NCBI RefSeq assembly: GCF_018130465.1
Contig: NZ_JAFCKJ010000020.1
Coordinates: 31,628-95,627 of the forward strand
Origin: Bradyrhizobium canariense
Lineage (GTDB): Bacteria; Pseudomonadota; Alphaproteobacteria; Rhizobiales; Xanthobacteraceae
Direction of reading: 5' to 3'
DNA length: 64,000 nt
A program made the position numbers and the translations under genes. The notes under the pieces are model-generated. The model made no database searches. It saw only the letters and a program-made list of their open reading frames with translations, and was not told the origin of the DNA. Position 1 is the stretch's first letter. Each line of letters begins with the position of its first letter. This document shows positions 1-8,649 of this stretch, one piece after another.

Positions 1-503
1 ATCGCGCGCCCGAAGGCTGCGAGAAAGGCTGTCAGCAGCGAGGTCCGGCCCAGCGCGAACAGCAAGCCGATGCTGCGCAGTGTTGACAGCCCGTCGATCC
101 GCGCCAGGTCGCCATACTCCGCCCACAGCAGGCTCGCCGGCCGGTGCACAAGTGCGACCACGATCGGTGTGGCGAGCAGTGCCTGCGCGACCACCATGGC
201 CGCCGGCGTGAACAACAGGCCGGCCGCCCCGAGCGGGCCGGAGCGCGACAGCAGAAGATAGAGCGCGAGCCCGACCACGACCGGCGGAAGGCCAAGCAAG
301 GCATTGGTCAGGACGATGATGACCTGCCGCCCGCGGAATCGGGTGATCGCAAGCAGGGCCCCGAACGGCGCCCCGATCAGAAGCGCGACGATGCTGGCGG
401 TCAGGCTGACGCGCACCGACAGTCCGACGATGCCCAGAAGCTCTGCGTCGGCCTCGCCGATCAGCGTGAATGCGGCGCCGATGGATCGCGCGAAGTCGTT
501 CAT
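1..503 (-). CDS. Tungstate-type ABC transporter permease, C-terminus cut by window edge
   Basis: Inner-membrane permease of an anion ABC importer. The reading frame opens at an ATG at 503 and runs without a stop off the left edge, giving 167 residues. After a short soluble start come hydrophobic helices (SLTASIVALLIGAPFGALLA, then IIVLTNALLGLPPVVVGLAL and a further VVAQALLATPIVVAL). The Pro-Pro-Val-Val-Val-Gly-Leu stretch is typical of TupB-like tungstate permeases. The EAA-type loop (Gly-Asp-Leu-Ala-Arg-Ile-Asp-Gly) is also present. The ATPase and binding protein would lie outside the window. A molybdate permease (ModB) is the main alternative. The island downstream contains a molybdenum hydroxylase, but no link is shown. 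Confidence 0.75.
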   Translation of the reverse strand, partial: MNDFARSIGAAFTLIGEADAELLGIVGLSVRVSLTASIVALLIGAPFGALLAITRFRGRQVIIVLTNALLGLPPVVVGLALYLLLSRSGPLGAAGLLFTPAAMVVAQALLATPIVVALVHRPASLLWAEYGDLARIDGLSTLRSIGLLFALGRTSLLTAFLAAFGRA

Positions 504-741
504 CCGTGCCTGAGCTTCGGCGCCCGCCACGACGTCTCGGGTGCGTCGATTTCGGGACTGCGGAGGTGTTTCACGTATATTTCCCTGAGGGTATCGTTGC
601 GCGAAGCAGCGGCGCGGTCGCGCTCCGCAAGGCAGGTTTGGTAACCCGAATTTGACCGGAAATCAAAGCCGCGGGCGGCATGGCACGAGGTCCGCGTTCG
701 GCCTCATCGTTTGACGTTGGCCGATGCCGGGACCGTGGAGC

Positions 742-1794
742 TCAGATCAAGCCGCGCAGCACTTCGACAAGCCGGGCACATTCGGCCTCCGTCCCGACCG
801 TGATGCGCAGGAAGTCCTCGATGTGCGGCTTTCCGAAATGCCGCACCAGAACGCCACGTTGGCGAAGCGCTGCCGCGAGATCTGCTCCGCTCCGGCTTCG
901 ATGGCGCGCGAAGACGAAGTTTGCCAGCGACGGCAGCACCTCGAAGCCGAGCTGTCCAAGCTCGCGGGCCAGGGTTTCGCGGCTTGCGATGATACGGGCG
1001 CGGGTCTCTCGGAACCAGCCGTCGTCCTCGATCGCGGCGACGGCGCCGGCGATAGCGAGGCAATCGACGGGATAGGAGTTGAAGCTGTCCTTCACCCGTT
1101 CCAGTGCTTCGATCAGCGGTCGTTGGCCGATGGCAAAGCCAACCCGCAGGCCGGCGAGCGAGCGCGATTTCGAGAAGGTCTGGATGACCAGCAGATTGTC
1201 GTGGCGTGCAACCAGCGGCACGGCGCTCTCGGCGCCGAAATCGACATAGGCCTCGTCGACCACCACCAGCCGGTCCGGCCGTTCGGCGAGCAGCGATGCG
1301 ATGGCGTCGCGCTGGAGGGCGATGCCGGTAGGAGCGTTCGGATTGCAGAGAAGGATGGCGCTCGATGGTCGCCTGTAGTCGGAGATATCGATCCTCATCG
1401 CAGCATCGAGCGGCACCTCGTCATGCGCAATTCCATAGAGGCCGCAATAGACGGGGTAGAAGCTGTAGGTGACGTCGGGGAACAGAAGCGGCGTATCGTG
1501 CTTCAGAAGAGCCTGGAAGGTGTGGGCCAGAACCTCGTCGGAGCCGTTACCGACGAACACCTGCTCGGGCGCCACATCGCAATGGGCCGCGATCGCCTCG
1601 CGCAGGCGAGTCGCGCGCGGATCGGGATAAAGGCGCAGCCGCTCCGCAGCCGATGCGATCGCCGCCAGCACGCGCGGCGAGGGCGGGTAGGGATTCTCGT
1701 TGGTATTGAGCTTGACGATGCCGTCCTGCTTGGGCTGCTCGCCGGGGACGTAGGGCGAAAGCGTGTGGACGACCGGACTCCAGAAACGGCTCAT
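742..1794 (-). CDS. hisC: Histidinol-phosphate aminotransferase-like PLP enzyme
   Basis: Fold-type I PLP aminotransferase of 350 residues, normal for HisC, acting in the cytosol on histidinol phosphate or an aromatic amino acid. Visible hallmarks are [13 protein letters not shown] near the start, NPNAPTG at residues 151-157, DEAYVDF at 180-186 and the PLP lysine in [15 protein letters not shown] (Lys209). I start at ATG 1794 because the protein then begins MSRFWSP as in relatives, and a GGAG lies just upstream. A longer frame to 1878 adds 28 residues unlike the family. It is not in a his operon, so it may be a second copy (HisC2/Pat type) with broad aromatic specificity. Confidence 0.8.
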   Translation of the reverse strand: MSRFWSPVVHTLSPYVPGEQPKQDGIVKLNTNENPYPPSPRVLAAIASAAERLRLYPDPRATRLREAIAAHCDVAPEQVFVGNGSDEVLAHTFQALLKHDTPLLFPDVTYSFYPVYCGLYGIAHDEVPLDAAMRIDISDYRRPSSAILLCNPNAPTGIALQRDAIASLLAERPDRLVVVDEAYVDFGAESAVPLVARHDNLLVIQTFSKSRSLAGLRVGFAIGQRPLIEALERVKDSFNSYPVDCLAIAGAVAAIEDDGWFRETRARIIASRETLARELGQLGFEVLPSLANFVFARHRSRSGADLAAALRQRGVLVRHFGKPHIEDFLRITVGTEAECARLVEVLRGLI

Positions 1795-2017
1795 GATCTC
1801 CAATCCGAGTTTGATCGGGGCACAGTAGGGTATGCGGGACCGCGGCGGAAGTGCGCCTGCATTCAGCATTCCAGGCAAATCGGCACAAGGCTTACCGCCG
1901 GGACGTTCCCGCAGGCGCGACCCCTATGCTAGGGTCGTCGTGCCACCGCCCAGAATGAAAACAAGAACGAAGGCCGGTGCGCTCCAGGGCGCAGAACGGC
2001 CGAAAAGAGAGGAACAC

Positions 2018-3496
2018 ATGCCGGGTGCAGCCCTTCCCACCGCCCCCTCGATTCCGACCGCGCCCGTGACGTCGACTGTTCTCGACAGCTTGCGGGCAAT
2101 CGTCGGCGACAAAGGCCTGATCCTGGACGAGCAAGACAAGCAGCCCTTCGTGACCGACTGGCGCGGCACGCTGGCGGGGCAGGCCGCGGCGGTCGTGCGT
2201 CCGGCCAGCACCGCGGAAGTCTCCGCTGTCGTGAAGCTCTGCCACGACAACGGCATTGCCATCGTTCCGCAAGGTGGCAACACCGGCTTGATGGGCGGCG
2301 CCACGCCGTGGCCTATGCACCGCGGCATTGTGCTGTCGCTCGGTCGCATGAACCAGGTGCTGAATGTCGATCCCGTCGGCTACGCCATGACCGTGGAGGC
2401 GGGCTGCATCCTGGAGACGCTTCAGGACACGGCTGCGCGCCACGACCGCCTCTTTCCGCTCAGCCTGGGTGCTCAGGGCTCGTGCATGATCGGAGGCAAT
2501 CTGTCCACCAATGCCGGCGGCGTGCAGGTGCTGCGTTATGGCAATGCGCGAAATCTGGTGTTGGGTCTCGAGGTTGTGCTGGCTAACGGCGATGTCTGGG
2601 ACGGCCTGCGCGCACTCAAGAAGGACAACACCGGCTATGACCTCAAGCACCTGTTCATGGGCGCCGAAGGGACGCTCGGTATCATCACCAAGGCGGTGCT
2701 GAAACTCTGGCCGGCGCCGAAAGACGTGTGCACGGCATGGCTCGCGATTCGCGATCCCAAGGCAGCCATCGACCTTCTGTCGGAGGCGCATGCCGCTTCC
2801 GACGACAATGTCGGCTCCTGTGAGCTCATCAGCCGTGCGTGCACCGACATGGTGCTGCGCCACATTCCCGGCACCCAGGATCCTCTCAAGGCTGAGACCG
2901 AATGGTATCTCCTTCTCGAATGGTCGTCGGCCCGGCCACGGCAGGACGGTGGCACGGGCATTTCGGACAGGATGGAGCAGTTCCTGGCCGACCAACTCGA
3001 GGCGGGCCGGGTGTTGGATGCGGTGATCGCGCAAACCGAAGCGCAGTCGCGCAACATGTGGCGAATTCGCGAGGCTGTCGCCGAAGCTTCGCGCACCGAA
3101 GGTCCGGGCTTGAGCTACGACGTGTCGGTCGCGGTCTCCAGGATTCCCGAGTTTATCGACAGCGGTCTCGAGGCCGTGCTCGCAATCCTGCCGACGATCC
3201 GTCCCTATCCGCTTGGCCACATCGGAGACGGCAATGTGCACTTCTCCTTCATGGGCCCGAAGGGCATGGACCGCGAGACGCTCTCCCAGTATTCCGCGGC
3301 GATCACACGGGCCGTCAACGACCTCGTCACCTCCATGGGCGGCTCGATCTCGGCGGAACATGGCATCGGCATCGAGAAGCTCGACGAACTCCAGCATTAT
3401 CGCTCCCGGACCGAGCTCGACATCATGCGCACGATCAAGCGGGCGCTCGATCCCAAGAACATCATGAATCCGGGCAAGGTGCTTCGTCTCGGTTGA
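2018..3496 (+). CDS. FAD-linked oxidase, D-2-hydroxyglutarate/D-lactate dehydrogenase family
   Basis: Flavoprotein of 492 residues in the GlcD/D2HGDH family. It oxidises a D-2-hydroxy acid to the 2-oxo acid and feeds electrons to the quinone pool or an acceptor flavoprotein. The N-terminal FAD-binding domain shows VPQGGNTGLMGG and later GGNLSTNAGG. The C-terminal FAD-oxidase domain carries HIGDGNVHFSF and ends SAEHGIGIEK...MNPGKVLRL, as in the family. The start at ATG 2018 has an AGAGAGGA ribosome site. The frame itself extends 62 codons further up without family similarity. It stands alone, divergent from the aminotransferase. Exact substrate cannot be told from sequence. Confidence 0.85.
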   Translation: MPGAALPTAPSIPTAPVTSTVLDSLRAIVGDKGLILDEQDKQPFVTDWRGTLAGQAAAVVRPASTAEVSAVVKLCHDNGIAIVPQGGNTGLMGGATPWPMHRGIVLSLGRMNQVLNVDPVGYAMTVEAGCILETLQDTAARHDRLFPLSLGAQGSCMIGGNLSTNAGGVQVLRYGNARNLVLGLEVVLANGDVWDGLRALKKDNTGYDLKHLFMGAEGTLGIITKAVLKLWPAPKDVCTAWLAIRDPKAAIDLLSEAHAASDDNVGSCELISRACTDMVLRHIPGTQDPLKAETEWYLLLEWSSARPRQDGGTGISDRMEQFLADQLEAGRVLDAVIAQTEAQSRNMWRIREAVAEASRTEGPGLSYDVSVAVSRIPEFIDSGLEAVLAILPTIRPYPLGHIGDGNVHFSFMGPKGMDRETLSQYSAAITRAVNDLVTSMGGSISAEHGIGIEKLDELQHYRSRTELDIMRTIKRALDPKNIMNPGKVLRLG

Positions 3497-3759
3497 GGCG
3501 CGATCGCCTCGATCCCGGTGCTCCCCGAACCCCCGGCGCTCCCGGGGACGGGATGCCGCAGATGGGCCGGGCCAAATAGGCCGGGGGGCGCCACATCATG
3601 CCGTTTCGGGACCGAAAGGCGGCTTTATTCCCGCCTTGGATGCTTTAAGGAAGGGGCAGGATCAGGTCGCACCCGCCCGGGGGCGGTGCTAGACCCTGAT
3701 GCAGGAACAATGGGGCGAGGCCGGTATGGCACGTCCGCAAGGATGAAGGATTTGAGGCA

Positions 3760-4611
3760 ATGATCCAGACCGTTGGCATCATCGGGGCAGGGACCATGGG
3801 GAACGGCATCGCGCAGATCTGTGCCGCGGCCGGGCTTTCGGTCGTGATGGTCGACATTTCCGATGCGGCGGTGAACCGAGGGATTTCGACCGTCGGCGGC
3901 AGCCTCGAGCGCCTGGTCAAGAAGGAGAAGATGTCGGCGGGCGATCGCGACGCCACGCTCAAGCGCATCACCGGCACCACCGACCGTGCGAAGCTCGTCG
4001 ATTGCGACCTTGTCATCGAGGCCGCGACCGAGAACGAGGAGCTCAAGGTCAAGATCCTGAAGGATCTCTGCGCGACGCTGTCGCCGCGCACGCTGCTCGC
4101 CACCAACACCTCGTCGATCTCGATCACGAAGCTCGCCGCGGCGACCGACCGCCCCGACCGCTTCATCGGAATGCACTTCTTCAACCCGGTGCCGGTGATG
4201 GCGCTGCTGGAGCTCATCCGCGGCTTGCAGACCTCCGACGACACCCACGCCAAGGCGCTGGATTTCGCCAAGCGCGTCGGCAAGGTGGCGATCACCGCGA
4301 AGAACAGCCCGGGCTTCGCCGTCAACCGCATCCTGTGCCCGATGATCAACGAGGCGATCTTCGCACTCCAGGAGGGGATCGCGACGGCGGAGGAGATCGA
4401 TGCCGGCATGAAGCTCGGCTGCAACCATCCGATCGGGCCGCTGGCGCTCGCCGATCTCGTCGGGCTCGACACCATGTTGTCGGTGATGGAGGTCTTTTAC
4501 AAAGGCTTCAACGACCCCAAATACCGTCCGGCCCCCTTGCTCAAGGAAATGGTCGACGCCGGCCATCTCGGCCGCAAGACCGGACAGGGCTTTTACACCT
4601 ACGGCGCCTGA
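3760..4611 (+). CDS. hbdA: 3-hydroxybutyryl-CoA dehydrogenase
   Basis: NAD-dependent L-3-hydroxyacyl-CoA dehydrogenase of 283 residues, the usual size for the single-function soluble form. It interconverts 3-hydroxybutyryl-CoA and acetoacetyl-CoA in fatty acid, PHB or butanoate metabolism. The N-terminal Rossmann fold has [14 protein letters not shown]. The catalytic His lies in [15 protein letters not shown] and the partner Glu/Asn sites follow. The C-terminal domain ends [14 protein letters not shown], as in most relatives. The 263-base gap upstream holds two GC-rich inverted repeats (for example arms at 3616-3622 and 3631-3637). In other Bradyrhizobium the etfAB genes are often nearby, but they are not seen here. 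Confidence 0.9.
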   Translation: MIQTVGIIGAGTMGNGIAQICAAAGLSVVMVDISDAAVNRGISTVGGSLERLVKKEKMSAGDRDATLKRITGTTDRAKLVDCDLVIEAATENEELKVKILKDLCATLSPRTLLATNTSSISITKLAAATDRPDRFIGMHFFNPVPVMALLELIRGLQTSDDTHAKALDFAKRVGKVAITAKNSPGFAVNRILCPMINEAIFALQEGIATAEEIDAGMKLGCNHPIGPLALADLVGLDTMLSVMEVFYKGFNDPKYRPAPLLKEMVDAGHLGRKTGQGFYTYGA

Positions 4612-4749
4612 CCATGGCGCAGGCGGCGGGCGTTTAGTGCTCGCCGCCCAGACCCCGCAATTTGCGCTGCGACAAAGACGCCGCGCGCAATTGGCCCGAC
4701 AATGTCGAACGGGCGGCCTGCGGGAACAACGGAACGGATAACGAAGGAC

Positions 4750-5214
4750 ATGTCGGATCGACTGAAGGCCGAGCGCGAGGCTGCGACCGCGCGGCGGAAC
4801 CTGCTGACCCAAGACGCGATCGAGCGCACGGGGATCACCGAAGAGATGATCGGGGAACTCGTCACCCGCTTCTACGGGCGAGTCCGTGAGGATGCGCTGC
4901 TGGGGCCGGTGTTTGCGATTGTGCAGAATTGGGACGAGCATCTCGCCAAGCTCAGGGATTTCTGGTCGTCGGTCGTGCTGATGAGCGGCCGCTACCATGG
5001 CTCGCCGATGCGGGCGCATATGCCGCTGAGCCTGGCTGGCCATCATTTCGACCGCTGGCTCGATTTGTTCGAACAGACCGCGCGCGAGGTCTGCCCGGCG
5101 GCGGCAGCGGCGCTGTTCATCGACAGGGCGCGCCGCATCGCCGACAGCTTTGAGATGGCGTCGGCAACATTGGCCGGTCGCATCGCGGCACCGCGTCACG
5201 TCCTCAGGTCCTGA
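4750..5214 (+). CDS. Group III truncated haemoglobin
   Basis: Small haem protein of 154 residues, of the group III (Ctb-like) truncated globins, which bind oxygen or nitric oxide. The core is TRFYGRVREDALLGPVF, then KLRDFWSSVVLMSGRYHGSP. The proximal-His segment follows in LAGHHFDRWLDLF, whose His-x3-Trp pattern is typical of the group. The N-terminal 25 or so residues are a charged helix not seen in the shortest members. I start at ATG 4750, preceded by AAGGA. An in-frame ATG at 4702 lacks a clear ribosome site. Role in nitrosative or micro-oxic stress is family knowledge, not shown here. Confidence 0.8.
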   Translation: MSDRLKAEREAATARRNLLTQDAIERTGITEEMIGELVTRFYGRVREDALLGPVFAIVQNWDEHLAKLRDFWSSVVLMSGRYHGSPMRAHMPLSLAGHHFDRWLDLFEQTAREVCPAAAAALFIDRARRIADSFEMASATLAGRIAAPRHVLRS

Positions 5215-5480
5215 CGACGATCGGCCTGCCTGCAAAACATGCAGCGACCCCGGTTTCGCTTTTGCGTTGCACGACTGGATCGAGCGGTGCAGCAATTCCG
5301 TCATCATCGGGCTGGTCTGCAAAATCATCATGCGAAGCGCGCGGTGAGACGTTGAAATTGCGAAAACGCGCTTGATTGCTTTCATGCTTGCTCAATCAAA
5401 GCGAGCAAAGCCATATTGATGCATTGCGGTGCCAATTATTTGCCTTTTTTTTGGCAGAGTTCCAGCGCCAGCTAGGGCGC
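5215..5480. promoter_or_regulatory. AT-rich leader with two interlocked inverted repeats upstream of the Rieske gene
   Basis: This gap is more AT-rich than its surroundings. It contains TTGATTG (5372-5378) facing CAATCAA (5393-5399), and TTGCTC (5388-5393) facing GAGCAA (5403-5408). The two overlap, which resembles an operator. A run of eight T follows near 5447-5456, before the start at 5481. I know of no regulator for these sites. Confidence 0.35.
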
Positions 5481-6134
5481 ATGTCGAGTGCATCGTTCAA
5501 CACACCCTCTTCATCCTCCGACAACACAGCGGAATCCGAAGCTGACGCCAGCACGGAGCAAACGCGGCGCGCGCTCCTGATTGGCGCGCTGGCCACCACG
5601 ACGTGCCTTGCCTGTTCCACGCAAGTGCGCGCGGGCGAGGATCCGCCTGGCTCCGATGAGCGGCCGCAGAAGGGCGATCTGCTGGTCTTCTCGGAAGGCG
5701 ATCAGGAAGGAAAGCTCATTGTCGCGGCCGATCTGCCCGCCGGCGGACCGCCGGTGCAAGCCTGGCCGAAAGACCCGAAGACATCGGTCGTGCGCAGCGC
5801 CTCGCGCCTCAACGAGGTCCTGATCATCCGGCTCGATCCCGCCGAGCTCGACGAGCAGACCAAAGCACGCGCCGTCGACGGCATCGTCGCCTATTCGGCA
5901 ATCTGCTCGCATGCCGGCTGTCCGGTCACGGCCTGGGTGAAGAGCGATGTCGGCGACAAGGAGGTGTTCAAGTGCATGTGCCACAACTCCGAATACGATC
6001 CTCGTGCGGGCGCGCAGGTCGTGTTCGGGCCGGCGCCGCGACGGCTCGCGGCGCTGCCGCTGGCGCTCGCTGACGGTTCGCTCAGCGTCGCCGGCAACTT
6101 CACCGGAAAGGTAGGTGGCGCGCAGCCGGGATGA
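5481..6134 (+). CDS. Rieske [2Fe-2S] protein, exported
   Basis: Rieske-type iron-sulfur protein of 217 residues. The cluster ligands are all visible: Cys142 and His144 in CSHAGC, Cys165 and His168 in CMCHNSEYD. Cys147 and Cys167 are placed for the usual disulfide. The N-terminus is hydrophilic to residue 28, then TRRALLIGALATTTCLACS, a Tat-like leader with weak consensus, so it is probably periplasmic and possibly membrane-anchored. It is 142 bases upstream of, and co-oriented with, a PQQ dehydrogenase that has no cytochrome c neighbour. I infer it may accept electrons from that enzyme. It is not next to cytochrome b/c1 genes, so it is unlikely to be the main bc1 subunit. Confidence 0.8.
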   Translation: MSSASFNTPSSSSDNTAESEADASTEQTRRALLIGALATTTCLACSTQVRAGEDPPGSDERPQKGDLLVFSEGDQEGKLIVAADLPAGGPPVQAWPKDPKTSVVRSASRLNEVLIIRLDPAELDEQTKARAVDGIVAYSAICSHAGCPVTAWVKSDVGDKEVFKCMCHNSEYDPRAGAQVVFGPAPRRLAALPLALADGSLSVAGNFTGKVGGAQPG

Positions 6135-6202
6135 TGGACGTGCGGGTTGTGCCCGCGTCACGAGAGGCCGCATCCGCCGATGGGCGGACGACGGGACGAA
6201 CG

Positions 6203-6254
6203 ACAAGAATTCCAAACAAGAATTCCAAACAAGAATTCAGAACAAGAATTCAAA
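6203..6254. repeat. Four tandem copies of a 13-base repeat
   Basis: Consensus ACAAGAATTCCAA occurs at 6203-6215, 6216-6228, 6229-6241 and 6242-6254. The last two copies differ at the final two or three bases. Each copy contains the palindrome GAATTC. The array lies between the Rieske gene and the start of the PQQ dehydrogenase at 6277, where a promoter or 5' leader is expected. It could be slipped-strand duplication or an iterated regulator site. Confidence 0.9.
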
Positions 6255-6276
6255 CGGATGAAAAAGGGGAACGTCC

Positions 6277-8025
6277 ATGAAATCCATGACCAGGAAGCAA
6301 TGGTTACTGTCCGGCTTCGTCGCCTTTACGTGTCTTGCATCGACTCTTGCATCGACCGCCGCCGTATCAGGCCCGGTCGAGAACTACGCGCCGGTCACCG
6401 CGCAGCGGTTGGAAAACCCGGAGCCCGCCAACTGGATGCTGTACCGGCGGACCTATGACGGGCAGGGCTACAGCCCGCTCGACCAGATCAACACCTCGAA
6501 TGTGAAGAACCTCACCCCGGTCTGGACCTTCGCGACCGGCGTCGTCGAAGGTCATGAGGCGCCGCCGATCGTCAACAACGGCGTGATGTTCGTGGCGACC
6601 CCGATGGGGCAGGTGATCGCGCTGAACGCCAAGACCGGTGACGAATATTGGCGCTACAAGCGGCAGCTTCCCGACGATCTGTTCCAGTTGCATCCGACCA
6701 GCCGCGGCGTCGGCCTCTGGGAGGACAAGCTCTATCTCGCCACCACCGACGACCATGTCGTCGCGCTCGACGCCAAGACCGGCAAGGTGGTGTGGGACAC
6801 CAAGGTGCAGGACTACAAGAAGGGCCAGTACATGACCCTGATGCCGCTGATCGTCGACGGCAAGGTCATCGTCGGCGGCTCCGGCGGCGAGTTCGGCGTG
6901 CGCGGCTATGTCGCCGCCTATGATGCCAAGGACGGCAAGGAGCTGTGGCGGACCTATACCATTCCCGGCGAAGGCGAGCCCGGCCACGACACCTGGCAGG
7001 GCGAGGACTGGAAGAACGGCGGCGGCTCGGCCTGGATGACCGGCAATTACGACAAGGACACCAAGACGATCTATTGGGGCGTCGGCAACGCCGCGCCGTG
7101 GCCCGGCGAGATGCATCCCGGCGACAATCTCTATACCTCGTCGGTGCTCGCGCTCGATCCGAACAACGGCAAGATCAAGACCTATCACCAGTATCACCAG
7201 AACGATTCCTGGGATTGGGACGAGGTCGAAGCGCCGATGTTGATCGACCTGCAACGCGACGGCCGCAACATCAAGAGCCTGGTCCATCCGGGACGCGATG
7301 CGATCTTCTGGATACTCGAGCGCACGCCGACCAAGATCAACTACGTCGCCGGCTGGCCGTTCGTCTCCACCGACGTCTGGAAGGGCATCGATGCCGAGAG
7401 CGGCAGGCCGATCGTCGATCCCGCGCACAAGCCGATGGTCGGCAAGCGCGTGGAGTTCTGTCCGTCACTGTGGGGCGGCAAGGATTGGCCGTCGGCGGCC
7501 TACAGCCAGAAGACCGGCCTGGTCTACGTGCCCGCCAACGAGAATTTCTGCGGCGGGTTCACCGGCGAGAAGGTTCCGCTCAAGCCCGGCGAGCTCTGGC
7601 TCGGCACCAAGCCGGAGGACATCGGCCTGAAGACGAAGCCGGGTGCCGATCATTTCGGCGAACTCCAGGCCTGGGATCCCGTCACGGGCAAGAAGATGTG
7701 GCAGCACAACTTCCCCAAGTCGCAGCTGTTCGGATCGGTGACGGCGACCGCAGGTGATCTCGTCTTCGTGGGCGGCACCAACGACCGCAACTTCCGCGCC
7801 TTCAACGCGAAGTCCGGCGAGCTGTTGTGGGAGCAGAAGACCAACTCCGGCATCATGGGTATGCCGGTGTCCTATGAGATCGACGGCACGCAATACATCG
7901 CGATCCAGTCGGGATGGGGCGTGGATGCGCAGCGCATCCAGGATGCACTCGTGACCAACAATATCGGCATCGAAGCCAATGTGCCGCAGGGCGGCGTCGT
8001 CTGGGTGTTCGCGCTGAAGAAGTAA
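6277..8025 (+). CDS. PQQ-dependent alcohol dehydrogenase, lanthanide type, without the vicinal cysteine pair
   Basis: Periplasmic quinoprotein of 582 residues with signal peptide (cleavage near residue 25-31) and the eight-bladed propeller repeats (for example VIALNAKTGDEYWRY, VVALDAKTGKVVW). Active-site positions are Glu205 in GGEFGVRG, Asn271 in GVGNAAPWP and the catalytic Asp313. Asp315, two residues on (SWDWDEVEAP), is the extra ligand that marks lanthanide enzymes. The adjacent Cys-Cys found in XoxF and MxaF is absent: the corresponding stretch reads QLHPTSRGVG (137-146). Substrate unknown; probably a primary alcohol other than methanol. A ribosome site AAAAGGGGAA precedes ATG 6277. It follows the Rieske gene and ends at a strong terminator. 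Confidence 0.88.
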   Translation: MKSMTRKQWLLSGFVAFTCLASTLASTAAVSGPVENYAPVTAQRLENPEPANWMLYRRTYDGQGYSPLDQINTSNVKNLTPVWTFATGVVEGHEAPPIVNNGVMFVATPMGQVIALNAKTGDEYWRYKRQLPDDLFQLHPTSRGVGLWEDKLYLATTDDHVVALDAKTGKVVWDTKVQDYKKGQYMTLMPLIVDGKVIVGGSGGEFGVRGYVAAYDAKDGKELWRTYTIPGEGEPGHDTWQGEDWKNGGGSAWMTGNYDKDTKTIYWGVGNAAPWPGEMHPGDNLYTSSVLALDPNNGKIKTYHQYHQNDSWDWDEVEAPMLIDLQRDGRNIKSLVHPGRDAIFWILERTPTKINYVAGWPFVSTDVWKGIDAESGRPIVDPAHKPMVGKRVEFCPSLWGGKDWPSAAYSQKTGLVYVPANENFCGGFTGEKVPLKPGELWLGTKPEDIGLKTKPGADHFGELQAWDPVTGKKMWQHNFPKSQLFGSVTATAGDLVFVGGTNDRNFRAFNAKSGELLWEQKTNSGIMGMPVSYEIDGTQYIAIQSGWGVDAQRIQDALVTNNIGIEANVPQGGVVWVFALKK

Positions 8026-8065
8026 GCTCCGCTGGCGGATCGAAAGAAGCGGAGTGTCAGGGGGC

Positions 8066-8098
8066 AAATGCGGCGGACGGCAACGTCCGCCGCATTTT
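8066..8098 (+). terminator. Rho-independent terminator after the PQQ dehydrogenase
   Basis: A perfect 13-base stem (8066-8078 with 8085-8097; core GCGGCGGAC / GTCCGCCGC) with a six-base loop is followed by TTTT. It lies 40 bases past the stop codon at 8025. Confidence 0.85.
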
Positions 8099-8106
8099 GC
8101 GTGCCT

Positions 8107-8266
8107 TCTTCTCCTTCTCCCCTTGCGGGGGAAGGTGGCGCGAAGCGCCGGATGAGGGGTTCTATCCGCACATTACAATGTGCGAGATTCGCGCAGGCAT
8201 ACCCCTCACCCAAGCGAGATCGTGGCAACCGGCGTCGCTGCCCTCTCCCGCAAGGGGAGAGGGCAC
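8107..8266. repeat. Intergenic palindromic repeat, copy A
   Basis: The outer arms read TTCTCCCCTTGCGGGGGAAGG and, inverted near 8250-8266, CTCTCCCGCAAGGGGAGAGG. Conserved inner blocks are GGTGGCGCGAAGCGCCGGATGAGGGGT and CCCCTCACCCAAGCGA (partly quoted). The same architecture recurs at 29231-29395. Such elements are common between genes in Bradyrhizobium. Confidence 0.8.
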
Positions 8267-8331
8267 ATCGATGCGCTTCGGCGAAGAAGTAGATCCGATA
8301 ATCACGGCGTCAAAACGCCGATGCGCCAGAT

Positions 8332-8592
8332 CTACTTCCCCTGCCGATCCACCTTGTCCTTCTCCTTCTGGTTCATCTCCTGAACCTTGGGATCGGTGCT
8401 GCTCTGCCCGGTGGTCTGGGTGGTCGAGGCGGGCGGGGCATTGGCGTTGGGCAGCGAGTTCTGGTCCGGCGCAGCTGGGCGCGTCGCCGTGGTCGGCGGC
8501 GTGGTGTTGCTCTGGGCGTATGCGCCTGCGGCAGTCAAGAAAAAGGCGCTCGACAGCAACGAGACTGTGAGCGCCCTTGAGATGTTGGTCAT
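8332..8592 (-). CDS. Small exported proline/threonine-rich protein of unknown function
   Basis: 86 residues. A clear Sec signal peptide (MTNISRALTVSLLSSAFFL, cleaved near AYA-Q) is followed by a low-complexity Thr/Pro/Asn region and a charged tail NQKEKDKVDRQGK. I start at ATG 8592; the frame extends nine codons further. I do not recognise a family. It lies between the PQQ dehydrogenase terminator and the molybdenum hydroxylase, in the same orientation as the latter and 57 bases from its stop, so it may be transcribed with it. Confidence 0.55.
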   Translation of the reverse strand: MTNISRALTVSLLSSAFFLTAAGAYAQSNTTPPTTATRPAAPDQNSLPNANAPPASTTQTTGQSSTDPKVQEMNQKEKDKVDRQGK

Positions 8593-8649
8593 CGATCTGC
8601 TCCTGTCAGATCGATGCAAACGGCGCGAGGCCGCTTTGTGTTCCCGCCT

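Noticed and set aside
724-1932. Long open frame on the + strand (402 codons)
   Set aside because: It is antisense to the HisC-like gene, whose family motifs are clear; GC-rich codon bias opens such frames.
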